50,912 nt of DNA from a virus, in the IMG/VR virus record IMGVR_UViG_3300031696_000008, positions 1 through 50,912 of that record; one strand, written 5' to 3'. A program made the translations under genes and the position numbers. The notes under the pieces are model-generated. The model made no database searches. It saw only the letters and a program-made list of their open reading frames with translations, and had not been told where the DNA came from. Of the stretch, positions 1-10,496 are shown piece by piece; the first letter of the stretch is position 1, and every line of letters starts with the position of its first letter.

Positions 1-521
1 GCAGAACCGATAGTACCGGCATTTGATATGCGAATGCCACCAGTTACCGTAACACCGTTACCTGTGGTTTCAACTTTCTTTATATTGTTATGGTAAAGTT
101 CTACTGCGCCGTCCTTAGCAAACTTCGCTAAGGTTTCAGTTCCGGCAGCACCCAAGATTTGAATGTCATCACCTTGAACCTTTGTGATTCCTGTAGAGTT
201 CTTTATGATACTGTCGGTAGCATCATGATATATTTCTAGATCAGCACCAACACCAAAGTTAACCTTATCGTTATCACCGAAGTTTAAGTCACCCGTCATT
301 GTATCACCAACAACATCGACATACGTTGCCGGTATTAAAGCGATAATATCTTCTGCAGTTTTAAGGTCGGTAGAAATATCAGTCAACGCACCAACAACAT
401 CAGTGCCTCGAGTAAGGGCTTCTGTTAAATTAGTTAATTCACCAACAGCAGTACCAGTCTCATTAGTCTTGATGCGCCATTCGTTGAATGTATTTGCCGT
501 TGTTACGTTTACTATTGCCAT
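1..521 (-). CDS. Tail fibre-like structural protein, C-terminus cut by window edge
   Basis: The ATG is at 521-519 on the minus strand and the frame stays open to base 1, giving about 173 residues of a longer protein. The N-terminus (MAIVNVTTANTFNEWR) is followed near residues 80-110 by a segment with TGDLNF and ADLEIYHD, then a YHNN..KVETTGNG..VTGG motif. These short beta repeats are typical of fibre or appendage proteins of marine T4-like phages. It follows the 66-aa gene in the same direction at the end of the baseplate operon, so a virion role is likely. The exact fibre type cannot be told from this part. Confidence 0.6.
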   Translation of the reverse strand, partial: MAIVNVTTANTFNEWRIKTNETGTAVGELTNLTEALTRGTDVVGALTDISTDLKTAEDIIALIPATYVDVVGDTMTGDLNFGDNDKVNFGVGADLEIYHDATDSIIKNSTGITKVQGDDIQILGAAGTETLAKFAKDGAVELYHNNIKKVETTGNGVTVTGGIRISNAGTIGS

Positions 522-522
522 G

Positions 523-723
523 TTATCTCTCTATTAATTGTTTGAGCATCATTTTAATGTCTGATACATCTCGTTCTACCTGGTTTAATCTAGCTGCATC
601 CTTCGCCATCCTAGCTCTATTGGCAGAGTGTTGTGCACCTTCGTTACTTATATTTATAATAGCACCAGACTTGTTATCACGCATTATGCCTTCATGCCCC
701 TTAATAGGGGTCATTCCGATCAT
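523..723 (-). CDS. Small conserved virion-operon protein, 66 aa
   Basis: This short protein is rich in Asp, Arg and Ala and has a predicted helical C-terminal half (about residues 30-66). Its ATG overlaps the TGA of the 1669-aa gene upstream (TGATG), a sign of translational coupling. A second in-frame Met at residue 4 is an alternative start. Similar small proteins with a DNKSGAIINIS-type segment occur beside fibre genes in marine T4-like phages, from memory of the family. No function is known to me; its place suggests a tail or fibre accessory role. Confidence 0.6.
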   Translation of the reverse strand: MIGMTPIKGHEGIMRDNKSGAIINISNEGAQHSANRARMAKDAARLNQVERDVSDIKMMLKQLIER

Positions 724-3700
724 CAGACTTTCAACGCTATAGCTCTAAGGCTTTGACACGACGGAACATTACTTGTTCCAGTAGATCGCATTACAATCTT
801 TAAAGCAAATATAGTGAACGTTGAAGCAGGGGTAATAGTATACGTGGTCTCATCGAATGTAGATCCATCAGAGAATGCAACACCGTTAGTGGCTGTTGCT
901 GCTATCCATGATTCAGTATCAAATGTTCCTGCCGTGTTGCCAGTCTTATAGTACAAATCAACCCAAGTGTTATTAGGACGATTGATATCTAAATAAACCT
1001 TAATACCATCCGACGTATCTTGTAATTCAACAGTCTTAGTAAGATACTTTGCAAGAGTAGATCCCTTAGAAGGATCAGTCTCAACTACAGCAGCAGCGTT
1101 ATTATCAATTCTGTTACCGATAGTGATCACAGAACAACGTTCCATATCAATCACAGGGGATAGATAATCATCAGTTGAACTGAATGTGCCATCAAACTGC
1201 AATGTCTCTGTTGCACCAGACTTAATAACTTTAGGATATAAAGGAGTATAATCCTCATTAATAACCACGGCAGTACTAGTAGATGATATAGATCCAGTTG
1301 ACATTAATGAATCTTTAATTGACCAAGTCTGTACAGTCTTAGGTAGAACCATGCTTTGAATAATTGGATGTACTGTATTCCAAGCTAGATGCTGGGTTGC
1401 TTGAGCAGCAGTACCACCACCGATACCAGCAGTAATCGCAGCAGCGTGGGCAGCAGCAAGAACTTGTATCGTATAACTATCCACCGTTGTAGTAACAATC
1501 GTATGAGTAATATTTAACTCAGCTGCAGTATAACCGTTCGTTGCAGCGAAGCCAGCGAACGTTACTGTGTCATCAGTTTTCATACCGTGATCTCTATGAG
1601 CCACAGTGAATGTGTTATTAGCACCTGCAGTAGATACCACAGTTGTTAACGGATGGTTCACTAATTGACGTGAAGGCAATGCATCGTTTCTAAGTACGCA
1701 GTTACGAGCAACTGAGATATCAAATACCGCACGGTTCATAATGAATGTTAAGTCTTTGTTCTGATCCGCGGTCCATGTAGAAGCATTCTGAGACTTAAAC
1801 AATACACCATTGTATGGCTGTGATGAAATTCTGTTACCGTTCTGATCTTCAGCACCGATACCAGCGTATCGAACGTTGTACTTGTTTGAGTTAGCAATAA
1901 CTGTTATTGCATATTCAACACCATCTTGTAAGAATACAGGAGAGTCAAAAGTGAACGTTGAAGCAGTACCATCAACATTAACAGCAGATGGATTAATCGT
2001 TACATCAGAGAATGGGATAACAACCTGAGTTGGGAATCCATTAACCATTTTTCTAATCTGTACTTGTACAGGGATAGCACTATCTTTAGTGGTAAAGAAT
2101 AATTGGACTGAAGTAATAAATGCAGACTTATCAAGCAAGATAGACTGTGCAAGTGGATCACCCCAGTTAACTCTTACACCAGTATCTCTAAGAGCAGATT
2201 TAGATTCATTGCCAGCAGAAGTTTTCTGAATGAAAGGAGTTCTTGTTGACATGATAACATTTTCTACAGTCTCAAGTAAACCTGTTGCGGCATACATTGC
2301 AGATGCAGATGTAGTGGTTACATCATCATCGTTAGTAGATGACTGTGTTAACTTAAATTCTTTTTCGCCAGTCTTAAAGTTTAATGCACTGTTATTAGGT
2401 ATTAAGAACGTACCTGATACAGCACCGTTAGCATCAGTTGTTAATGTAGTTGCCCCAGCTGGATGAGCTGCAACAGTGTTAACACCAACTAAAGGAGTAT
2501 AACTTGAAGCTGTTGTAGAAACATAGTTAGCCACTGCAATGTCATCAAAGAATGCATAGACCTGCACACCAGGTTTCATACGCTTGGCAGAGAATGCAAC
2601 TAGACGTGTTCTCATGAATGGTATAAAGTTAACTTCAACTATACGATCACCAACACTAAACCTAGATGTAATAACATCAATTGATTGATTAACACCTGAT
2701 CTAGTGGTTGTGCCTGTGTCCATTAACTTACTGCGTCGTGCACCACCATCTCGTTCCCAGCGTTGACCAGTCCAGTTGGTTGACCATTCACCCCATACAG
2801 TACCTACCTGAGGCTCCAGAACTTTCACCATGGCATCGAATTCACCATCGTTATTGATTACTACCTCTGGGCGTCTATCAATATCACGCCATTCATCAGT
2901 AGAAGGGGTCAGTGTCATACCACCCGTCCAGTTGAATACGTCGTATGGGTTAACGTTAATGCTACCAGAATACTGTGTCTGCGTTATAATAGCAGCTGAA
3001 GTATATGGTAATGTAACTAAGTCACCAGTTTTTGTTGTAGTAGATGATACATGGTATGCCATCGCAGCATTACCTTGAGCAAAAGGAGGACGCAATGTAC
3101 GATTCTTAATATCAACAGATGCTTTATATTCTGATGAACTAGATCTTGACATACGAGTATTTGCAAAGGCATCAACTAAATATCCAGACTTCCATCTTGG
3201 ATTATTAGATGCATCTAAAACTTGTTTGTTCTGTGCTTCAGATTCTAAGAAGTTAAGAACAGAATAATATTCTATTTGATTAACCCTCTTATCAATACGA
3301 CCGATATCACGCATGGTGTATCTACGTTGATCAATGAAGTCAACAACAACCTCACCCGCATTTAATGTATATGCAGGAATAGTCATTGTATATAGATGCA
3401 TTGAATCACTTGGAATATTAGGAGCGGCTGGATATCTTGAAGGTACACCAGGTGAAACACCAAACTTTCCTTTAGAATCCAAATACACTTTATCAATTCG
3501 TGGTAAGTAGAACTGTACATCAGTTTCAAACTGTGAGTATCTTACTGGGGCAAACGATGTAGACCTACCAGTGGTTGTAAATTCACCACCAGCGTTTGAC
3601 ACACGAGGCCTGAAGTCAACAGCAGATCTTAATTCTATATCACCAAGCTTAGGGATATTTGAATAATCAACTTGACCAGTATAAGAATCAACAGTGAAGA

Positions 3701-5732
3701 AGTCACCAGTTGAATGCGAGAAGTACTTGTATGTAACAGTAAGTGCTATAGCAGCAGTATAGTGTGATGTGGTCTTAAGTTTAATACGACCAATGTCATA
3801 GTAATCATCTCGTTGACCATTGTCTAAATCAAAGTGAGATGTTACATCAGCAGATCCTACAGTCTCGACAACAGATACTAATTCGTATATGTCTGCATGA
3901 CCAAGCGCTTGTCCTGTACCAGTAAAGTCTGTACCGATACTAAATGATGAAGTAGTATTTGCAGATAACGTTTTAGTCTTATGATCTGCGGTACGTACTA
4001 TTGGAGCAATCAATCTTACATTATCACTATCAGCGCTTGCAGATATATTAGATATAACAACACTTGGAGGATTAGCAGCATTATCGATAGCGATGTTAGC
4101 AGTTAAGATTTCTTCACCACCCACAGTCGAATCAGTATCGTTGATTAGGATCCAGTTTGAGTTTAATGATCTAGAACCAAACTGCTCACCGGCTGCAGCT
4201 GCAGTAAATGTTGCAGTAAGACCTACAGATACTTCAGCTGTACCAACAATACGGTTAGTTTCATATCTAAAGTTATAATCTGCAGTGGCAGTATCATCAA
4301 CCTCAGTGTTAAGTGTTTTAATTCTCTTGTATGGCAATTCATATACTAATGAATCAGGACCAATGTTATATGCAGTGGCAGCACCAGAGTCAGCAATGGT
4401 CGCAGCGAAAGTATAAAATGTAGGGTTTGTTCCAACAGTAGCATCAGTAGATACTAAGCTAGCGGCCGCAGTCATTGTGCCTGTGAAATCGAATATATGA
4501 ATTCTATATCGTGAACCAGCGGATGCGCCATTACCACTCACACGTTCAATTGAGCGAGGACGACATGTACCAACAACACTACTACCACTATTTAAGATAT
4601 TTATTTTACGGTAATTAGTAATGTCTGGGGTGTTAACTAAGCTTGTTACTTCGATATAGTTGTTATGATTTATTTCTACAACTTTGTCAGTAACTCTCTC
4701 TGTAGTTCTTGCTTTATCAAAGTGTACGTTAGTAGTACCTAATGTTTGTATCTCATAGCCACGTACGTAAGCCTTAGAAGGTTCAACACCAAGAGTTAAC
4801 TTAGTTGCATCAGGGCTTGGAGCCACGTGATCTTTAACCAACGCTTTGAATGGGTTAACATAGTAGTTACCAGATTCATCGAATGTTCTACGAGCTAACT
4901 CATCAGCTAAATGATTGTAGTCGGCTGTACGAGCATTCTTAGTGATAGCACCACTTTCTAGTCGAGCGATAAGAACAAAGTTACCTGACGTAGCATTAAC
5001 TGCTTGAGTACTTAGCACGGCTGTAATAGAATAACGATGTGCACCTGGAGCTGATTCGTTAGGAGTACCCGTTGCGTTATCAGTTAATGATGCATCAGAA
5101 CCTGAAGCAACTAGTTTTTCTGTAACAAGCAAACCAATATCAAATGATACATTATGTGTGTATTTAGATAACACGATGGTCTTAGCTTTTGCCACAACCA
5201 TATGTTTCTTGATATAGTAGATACCGTCTTCGATTGATACAATCGAACCGAAGCCCGTTGCAGAAGAAGCAGATACTGTGGCTGTCTTACCAGTTGCTGT
5301 TAGTGAAGCACTATTTGCAAAGACTGTGCCAGATGTATATTGCACCCAAACTGTAATAGCATCAGTACCAGTGGCCAGTTCGGCATGAATAACCTTTGCG
5401 GTGTTAGTGCCATCACTAAATTCAGTACCAACCAATTCTGCGACTGTTGAATTAGCAACGCCGGTCAAAGCAGCAGACAGTTTCACATAGTCAATTTTAT
5501 TGTGTAAGTGTACTGCACCAGGAACAACAACTGAACCATCTTTAAACGTGTGATCTCCCAAAGAAGATACTTGATGTTGTAGAGTGGTTTGTAGTTGAGT
5601 TAACTCTCGTGCCTGAACCGCCTTACCGGGCCTGAATAATATTCTTTGATATTTTTCTTTGGGGCTTAGTCCATCCGCTCCAGCGGTTTCGAAGTCATCC
5701 CAATATGGTTCTACGTTAAATGAAATTGCCAT
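723..5732 (-). CDS. Giant virion structural protein, DUF4815-type N-terminus (1669 aa)
   Basis: The N-terminus (residues 1-80) has the pattern YWDDF...KYQRILFRPGKAVQARELTQLQTTLQ, which is characteristic of the DUF4815 domain of large virion proteins in T4-like cyanophages. The rest is Thr/Ser/Ala-rich and beta-predicted, as expected for an extended particle protein, with no obvious enzyme motif. It directly follows gene 8 (12 nt gap) and occupies the position of T4 genes 9-12, so it is likely a baseplate-periphery or fibre-attachment protein. The start has ATG GCA ATT with a purine-rich upstream stretch. Naming it as a specific T4 gene would be a guess. Confidence 0.75.
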   Translation of the reverse strand: MAISFNVEPYWDDFETAGADGLSPKEKYQRILFRPGKAVQARELTQLQTTLQHQVSSLGDHTFKDGSVVVPGAVHLHNKIDYVKLSAALTGVANSTVAELVGTEFSDGTNTAKVIHAELATGTDAITVWVQYTSGTVFANSASLTATGKTATVSASSATGFGSIVSIEDGIYYIKKHMVVAKAKTIVLSKYTHNVSFDIGLLVTEKLVASGSDASLTDNATGTPNESAPGAHRYSITAVLSTQAVNATSGNFVLIARLESGAITKNARTADYNHLADELARRTFDESGNYYVNPFKALVKDHVAPSPDATKLTLGVEPSKAYVRGYEIQTLGTTNVHFDKARTTERVTDKVVEINHNNYIEVTSLVNTPDITNYRKINILNSGSSVVGTCRPRSIERVSGNGASAGSRYRIHIFDFTGTMTAAASLVSTDATVGTNPTFYTFAATIADSGAATAYNIGPDSLVYELPYKRIKTLNTEVDDTATADYNFRYETNRIVGTAEVSVGLTATFTAAAAGEQFGSRSLNSNWILINDTDSTVGGEEILTANIAIDNAANPPSVVISNISASADSDNVRLIAPIVRTADHKTKTLSANTTSSFSIGTDFTGTGQALGHADIYELVSVVETVGSADVTSHFDLDNGQRDDYYDIGRIKLKTTSHYTAAIALTVTYKYFSHSTGDFFTVDSYTGQVDYSNIPKLGDIELRSAVDFRPRVSNAGGEFTTTGRSTSFAPVRYSQFETDVQFYLPRIDKVYLDSKGKFGVSPGVPSRYPAAPNIPSDSMHLYTMTIPAYTLNAGEVVVDFIDQRRYTMRDIGRIDKRVNQIEYYSVLNFLESEAQNKQVLDASNNPRWKSGYLVDAFANTRMSRSSSSEYKASVDIKNRTLRPPFAQGNAAMAYHVSSTTTKTGDLVTLPYTSAAIITQTQYSGSINVNPYDVFNWTGGMTLTPSTDEWRDIDRRPEVVINNDGEFDAMVKVLEPQVGTVWGEWSTNWTGQRWERDGGARRSKLMDTGTTTRSGVNQSIDVITSRFSVGDRIVEVNFIPFMRTRLVAFSAKRMKPGVQVYAFFDDIAVANYVSTTASSYTPLVGVNTVAAHPAGATTLTTDANGAVSGTFLIPNNSALNFKTGEKEFKLTQSSTNDDDVTTTSASAMYAATGLLETVENVIMSTRTPFIQKTSAGNESKSALRDTGVRVNWGDPLAQSILLDKSAFITSVQLFFTTKDSAIPVQVQIRKMVNGFPTQVVIPFSDVTINPSAVNVDGTASTFTFDSPVFLQDGVEYAITVIANSNKYNVRYAGIGAEDQNGNRISSQPYNGVLFKSQNASTWTADQNKDLTFIMNRAVFDISVARNCVLRNDALPSRQLVNHPLTTVVSTAGANNTFTVAHRDHGMKTDDTVTFAGFAATNGYTAAELNITHTIVTTTVDSYTIQVLAAAHAAAITAGIGGGTAAQATQHLAWNTVHPIIQSMVLPKTVQTWSIKDSLMSTGSISSTSTAVVINEDYTPLYPKVIKSGATETLQFDGTFSSTDDYLSPVIDMERCSVITIGNRIDNNAAAVVETDPSKGSTLAKYLTKTVELQDTSDGIKVYLDINRPNNTWVDLYYKTGNTAGTFDTESWIAATATNGVAFSDGSTFDETTYTITPASTFTIFALKIVMRSTGTSNVPSCQSLRAIALKV

Positions 5733-5744
5733 GCTTGTTTCCTA

Positions 5745-7250
5745 TTAAAATGCGATTACTAATCTTACTGTTTCAACTTGATCTGTGTTTCTACTTGTTG
5801 CTGTCTTATTCTCAATGAACATGATATCACCTGAATCATGATTAATTAGAGGGGCTATAACTGCTGAGCAATCTTCACCTGATATAGAAGTACCACTCTC
5901 ACGAATAAAGTCAGAGGCGGTAAAATCAGTAAATCCAGTGGTTTCATTTTGCATATAGTATAAAGTACCTGCCGCCAGATATTCTACAACATAAGCCTTA
6001 GCGCCAGTTATAGTACCCTCGATCAATTGATCTACAGGGAATGTATTACCGGTAGTGACCGTAAGACTTTTACATGTATTATATGCGTTAGCTTCTGCAA
6101 CCTGAGCAGCAGTACCCATACCAGCACCACCAGTTCCTACCGTAAGAGCTTTAAATATTTCACCAATACTTTCAGTTTTCATACCAGCGGCAACGTTGTT
6201 AGGTGATGTTGTATTACCTAACGTTAATACTTTGTAGAAGTTACCTACAACAAATGATCCGTGGTTGACTGCTTGGTTAGCTAACTCAATTGGATTCTTA
6301 ATAAGTGATATTTGTCTAAAGTCATTAGAATCAGGGATGGTAGCTGACTCATCACCTGTAAATGCTTTGTTAATAGTCACATAGTGAGACCGAAGATCGT
6401 TAGTGGAGTCATAACCAAAACCACCTTGAGGACCAATAACAGGCCTTACTGCGCCAGTGGTAGATGATCCGCTTGTGCTTATAGTAACAGTAGCATGAGT
6501 GTAACCCGCACCAACCGCAACCATATTAACACCAGTGATAACACCCGTTGTGCCACCAGAAAGTACCGCTGTAGCTGTGGCTAATACAGAACCATCACCG
6601 ACGACAGTCAATGTAGGGACAGATGTATAACCAACACCAGCAGTTGTGACCTTCATATTGTAGATCGCACCATCAACTGCATTGCTCTGTACACTCCATT
6701 GGTTTGTTAGAGCTGTGTCAGAACCTGCAACAGGGACTACTTTAATCCGTCTAACTGGCATGAAAGAAGATGTTAAGAACTTCGATACATCAACCGTGGG
6801 AACAGTAAACATATATTTCCATATGTAACCATCAGAACCAGTAACGTGAACGCCAGAGGTTTGTACACCAATGATGTCTGGGTTAGTTGAACTTGTTCCG
6901 CCACCAGCTTTGAGACACATATATACGTTGTTATTATCTGAGATAACAAAATACTTTTTGCTTTCAAGGTTTGTGTCTCGGTCATCATACTCTGCGTATG
7001 TTGTACCAGATACCCATAGGTTTCTTGGTGAACTGTGCACAATATCCGTGGCATCGATCTTCTTCATAGCAAACATGTTTTGCCATAAAGTGTTGTTAGT
7101 ATTATCATTCTCATATGGAATATCTGGAGTAGTGTCATCTGCCCAGGCATTTGGTCTTCCCAACGCCATATAAAATTGGTTTTCTGAAAGACTAGTTACG
7201 AATTTGTTCGTAGTATCTAATCTAAATTTACTGGTTATAATTGCTGACAT
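5745..7250 (-). CDS. 8: Baseplate wedge protein gp8-like
   Basis: Several blocks match the T4 gp8 pattern: an N-terminal ITSKFR...FYMALGRP.AW segment (residues 5-37), GSDGYIWKYMFTVP (about 137-150), FRQISLIKNPIELA (about 312-325) and a C-terminal SGDIMFIENK...TDQVETVRLVIAF. T4 gp8 is 334 aa; this one is 501 aa, with Gly/Thr-rich insertions around residues 180-270 and 335-440. In T4, gp8 is a dimer in the baseplate wedge, assembled after gp10-gp7. It sits downstream of the gp7-like gene, as in T4. Confidence 0.85.
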   Translation of the reverse strand: MSAIITSKFRLDTTNKFVTSLSENQFYMALGRPNAWADDTTPDIPYENDNTNNTLWQNMFAMKKIDATDIVHSSPRNLWVSGTTYAEYDDRDTNLESKKYFVISDNNNVYMCLKAGGGTSSTNPDIIGVQTSGVHVTGSDGYIWKYMFTVPTVDVSKFLTSSFMPVRRIKVVPVAGSDTALTNQWSVQSNAVDGAIYNMKVTTAGVGYTSVPTLTVVGDGSVLATATAVLSGGTTGVITGVNMVAVGAGYTHATVTISTSGSSTTGAVRPVIGPQGGFGYDSTNDLRSHYVTINKAFTGDESATIPDSNDFRQISLIKNPIELANQAVNHGSFVVGNFYKVLTLGNTTSPNNVAAGMKTESIGEIFKALTVGTGGAGMGTAAQVAEANAYNTCKSLTVTTGNTFPVDQLIEGTITGAKAYVVEYLAAGTLYYMQNETTGFTDFTASDFIRESGTSISGEDCSAVIAPLINHDSGDIMFIENKTATSRNTDQVETVRLVIAF

Positions 7251-7263
7251 ATTGTCTCCGTTA

Positions 7264-8610
7264 TTATGATATTACGATCGGGATCGTACCTAATTGTATT
7301 CCTATGTTGTTATTTATACCATCCTGAATAGTATAATGACCAAATGCGCCGTTACCGCCCCACCAATTGAATTTATTATTCTCCCAGTGGTCCCACATGC
7401 CAACATCCCACTTACCATCAGTGTCAGCGCTTGATCCAGTCGCTGGTATTGACCAAGTCTTTTCTACATAACTTCCAATATCATTGAATGTAACTGGACC
7501 AATCTGCTTCTGCGGCAGGTTTATATTAAATAATCCAGCAGGGATCAACCAACCAGGTTGTAAGGTAGTATTACGTGAAGTTAATAACTTAATAAAGATT
7601 AAGATCTCACCGAAGAATATAAATCCTGCGGGGTGAACTAATCTGGTAAATGCATTCTTCCATTTAGATACGTTTGATCCAGTCTTAAGAACGTATGAAA
7701 ACTTTTGCCAATAGTGTGAGTCTTGTATGTACTTCTTATCAGACAAGAAACCATTCGCTGTAGTAAACAATCCAGCAGGATACGTTTTAACCACATCACC
7801 ATTCGATAATGGATTGGTGAATGTTAACTTGTACTTTGTTGTTGTGTCTGAATATACTGCTTCAGTGTAATCTGTACCTGAAACCTGATGTACATCATTG
7901 ACAAAGACAACATCATCATCAAAGAATACAGCAACCAACTCATCACTTAGGCCAGCAACTAAGTTTGATGATGCTGTACCTGTTCCTAATCCTGTGGTTG
8001 CTGCGGTAAATGTATCACCTACCACATAGGTAACACCACTTGTTCCAGCGGCTGTATTCCATCTTGCTTGGCTAGTGCCAGTTAATACTGTTATTTTATA
8101 TTTAAGTCCTACAACAAAGGAGCCAGCGGCAGTGGCAGCTATTGTAATTATGTTCCAAGGTGTATACTTAGATTGGTTGATTTTAATATCAGCCGATTGA
8201 TCAGTCCAATCACCATCCGATGGATTTAATAGATCTGTATATGGAAAGTATGTCTCAACCTCATCGTCATAAATCATTCTAAAGAATGATGTGATAGATT
8301 CAGGTGTACCCCTACTTCTATAGAACTCAATTAAGTGCTTATAGAAGTTACGTGGGTCGGTGGCAAAATCTCGTGGTACGGCTATACCAATTTCATTCTG
8401 CAACTCGGTAAGTAAACTCTCTTCTACCTGATCAATATCCCTTTGAATATCAAGTGAGTTTAAATAAAACCCAGAGTTGTTTGATCGTTCTAAATAGAGG
8501 GCATATACCTTAATAAACTCAACAAGATCCGGATACGTAGAAGCTACGTGTTCCGGTATTAAGTCATTAACGTATGACGATATATTGTACTTACCTAAAG
8601 TTGCTGACAT
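7264..8610 (-). CDS. 7: Baseplate wedge protein related to the C-terminal part of gp7
   Basis: The region around residues 85-125 (FYKHLIEFYRSRGTPES...FFRMIYDDEVE) and the block near residues 310-340 (SKWKNAFTRLVHPAGFIFF) match segments in the C-terminal third of T4 gp7. At 448 aa it is much shorter than T4 gp7 (1032 aa) and lacks its N-terminal beta-rich part. Gene order 6-7-8 agrees with T4. Its ATG overlaps or abuts the end of gene 6 at 8610. It likely forms the wedge core that links gp6 to gp8 and peripheral proteins. The T4 number is an inference from these two blocks and from synteny. Confidence 0.7.
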   Translation of the reverse strand: MSATLGKYNISSYVNDLIPEHVASTYPDLVEFIKVYALYLERSNNSGFYLNSLDIQRDIDQVEESLLTELQNEIGIAVPRDFATDPRNFYKHLIEFYRSRGTPESITSFFRMIYDDEVETYFPYTDLLNPSDGDWTDQSADIKINQSKYTPWNIITIAATAAGSFVVGLKYKITVLTGTSQARWNTAAGTSGVTYVVGDTFTAATTGLGTGTASSNLVAGLSDELVAVFFDDDVVFVNDVHQVSGTDYTEAVYSDTTTKYKLTFTNPLSNGDVVKTYPAGLFTTANGFLSDKKYIQDSHYWQKFSYVLKTGSNVSKWKNAFTRLVHPAGFIFFGEILIFIKLLTSRNTTLQPGWLIPAGLFNINLPQKQIGPVTFNDIGSYVEKTWSIPATGSSADTDGKWDVGMWDHWENNKFNWWGGNGAFGHYTIQDGINNNIGIQLGTIPIVIS

Positions 8611-10496
8611 TAGCTGCTCACCGTTGTATAATCGATACCAGCGGTTGTGCCGCCAGTTGCCATAGTATCCACCTCACCAGTTATTTGAGCTGTTGAAGTA
8701 TTGATAGTTAGTAGCACATTTCTCTTAGGTGCTACGTCAGTAGATGCAGGTTTAACCGTAACGTTAATTGTAGATAATCCAGTAGGTAATGCAGTAGGAG
8801 TAAAGCTATCTAGTGTGACCGCTCCAGTTTCCTCATTAACATTACCAACGTTTGTGTTGTATACCAATCCTGTGGTATCAACGATCTGAACAATTCGAGT
8901 ATCACTTGAAGCATCATAGAAATCTTTCAACACACACCGTACACCACTGTATGTAAACACAGTTGATGTTACATAAGAGCCAGTAGATTTTGTGGTTGCA
9001 TCCAAATCAGTTAATGCTTGGTTAAACTTAAGTTCGTATTTAGTATCTATTCCAAGCTTGGGCACAATCTTCTTAGTCATTTTAACACGAGTGATGTTAG
9101 ATAGAATGGCAATGTTAGTATCATCGATCTTTCTAACAACGTTAGATGCTCTAAATACACCGCCGAAGGTTTTCAATGTTGCAGTATCATATGCCACAAT
9201 AGTATTCCTCACTGAAGCAACCAAACCACTTGCTGTTACTGTAGCGAGGTTAGGGTTATACTTAAAGAAAACCTCAAGATCAATGTACGTATATTCAGGA
9301 TCAACAAGAACTGGTGTAATAGATACAACGTTTTTAGGTTTAAGAATATTTGTTTTAATTGTTTCTTTTTGGGCAGTAGTAAGTACTTCGGCTGATAAAG
9401 GTTTAATACTTATATACACCTTGCCATAGTCTGGTACATCGTGATCTTCACCACCCCATACCGCAACAGCTTGAATATCAGCAAACTCATTCTTAAGGAT
9501 GGTTTTATAATCATCAGGTGTTACTGCTCTGTTCTGAGATACATAAGCAAGAGGAGCATTGAACTTGATGGCCTCTTTAGTCTCTCTTGCAGCACCACCA
9601 GTAGCTTTAGTGACAAGGGTTACTGTTTCATCAGTGTTACCATTCAATGAATCTGTCATGGTGAACACGGTGGCACCATCTACATTTGTTCCAGATGGAA
9701 TTGTAGAGTACTCAATCTTAACAGTGTTACCATTGCCAGGTCTCTTACCGATGATGTTATCACCAAACTTAACTTCGTAATAACCATCTCGTCCTTCCTC
9801 TAAGAAGAAGACTTCACTCGCTCCAGTCAAGTTAACAATGTTACTGTTTAATGTATAAACTTTAGAAGCAGAAGTAACCGCTGAATCGGTAACAGTAACT
9901 CTAATCGATTTAGTGTTTACATTTGCCTGTGGAATTATATATTGCTCATACACATTGTTTTGGTAAGTATATGTTATATTTGTTAGTATACCTTGCTCAA
10001 GTGAAACATTAGAGAAGTTCCAACCAGTGGATGGATTAAATGCAATCGTATCTGTTACACTTGAAAACATCGGGTATGTGATGCCGTCAATAGTCGTAGA
10101 GAACTTGGTTCCTCTTGGTAGACTCAAAGGCATTGGGTTATTAGATGCATCATGATTCCACAAAGGTGTTGCTGTGGTATCGTAATTCATGGCCATGTTT
10201 ACAAAAGCAACTGAAGGTGCAATAGAACGTGGGGTGTATCCTAATAGTTTGGCATGGGATACTACTGAAGACCTGAGCTGTGCTGTGTCAAGGAAGGTCT
10301 CGTTCAAAGCAAAGTTTGCATTCATTGAGTTGATGTGGGTTATGTATGCCAGCACATCAATAATGGTTGACATTGCAGATCCATCATAGTTATAATCATT
10401 GAAGGTTGTATCTGTCGCCTTCATATAGCTAACTAAATTTGATTTAATCTGGTCAAAGTCTAATTCACTTGCTGAAATTCTGCGTTCGATTGCCAT
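8610..10496 (-). CDS. 6: Baseplate wedge protein gp6 (baseplate J-like)
   Basis: The N-terminus (SASELDFDQIKSNLVSYMK..., residues 8-27, then DYNYDGSAM and NEAxLDTAQLRSSVVSHAKLLGY near 64-90) is the signature of T4 gp6 and the baseplate J family. At 628 aa it is near T4 gp6 (660 aa). In T4 two copies per wedge form the inner iris-like ring that controls sheath contraction. It starts right at the end of gene 25 (shared base at 10496), so the 25-6-7-8 block is tightly coupled. Confidence 0.9.
   Translation of the reverse strand: MAIERRISASELDFDQIKSNLVSYMKATDTTFNDYNYDGSAMSTIIDVLAYITHINSMNANFALNETFLDTAQLRSSVVSHAKLLGYTPRSIAPSVAFVNMAMNYDTTATPLWNHDASNNPMPLSLPRGTKFSTTIDGITYPMFSSVTDTIAFNPSTGWNFSNVSLEQGILTNITYTYQNNVYEQYIIPQANVNTKSIRVTVTDSAVTSASKVYTLNSNIVNLTGASEVFFLEEGRDGYYEVKFGDNIIGKRPGNGNTVKIEYSTIPSGTNVDGATVFTMTDSLNGNTDETVTLVTKATGGAARETKEAIKFNAPLAYVSQNRAVTPDDYKTILKNEFADIQAVAVWGGEDHDVPDYGKVYISIKPLSAEVLTTAQKETIKTNILKPKNVVSITPVLVDPEYTYIDLEVFFKYNPNLATVTASGLVASVRNTIVAYDTATLKTFGGVFRASNVVRKIDDTNIAILSNITRVKMTKKIVPKLGIDTKYELKFNQALTDLDATTKSTGSYVTSTVFTYSGVRCVLKDFYDASSDTRIVQIVDTTGLVYNTNVGNVNEETGAVTLDSFTPTALPTGLSTINVTVKPASTDVAPKRNVLLTINTSTAQITGEVDTMATGGTTAGIDYTTVSS

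Noticed and set aside
488-742. Plus-strand reading frames opposite the minus-strand structural and replication genes
   Set aside because: These frames lie wholly opposite well-supported genes, have no ribosome sites and show no family-like sequence. They are antisense shadows.
7311-7318. Late promoter TATAAATA for gene 8
   Set aside because: It lies inside the 3' end of the gp7-like gene, 61 bp before gene 8. It is possible, but a chance match in AT-rich coding sequence is as likely.
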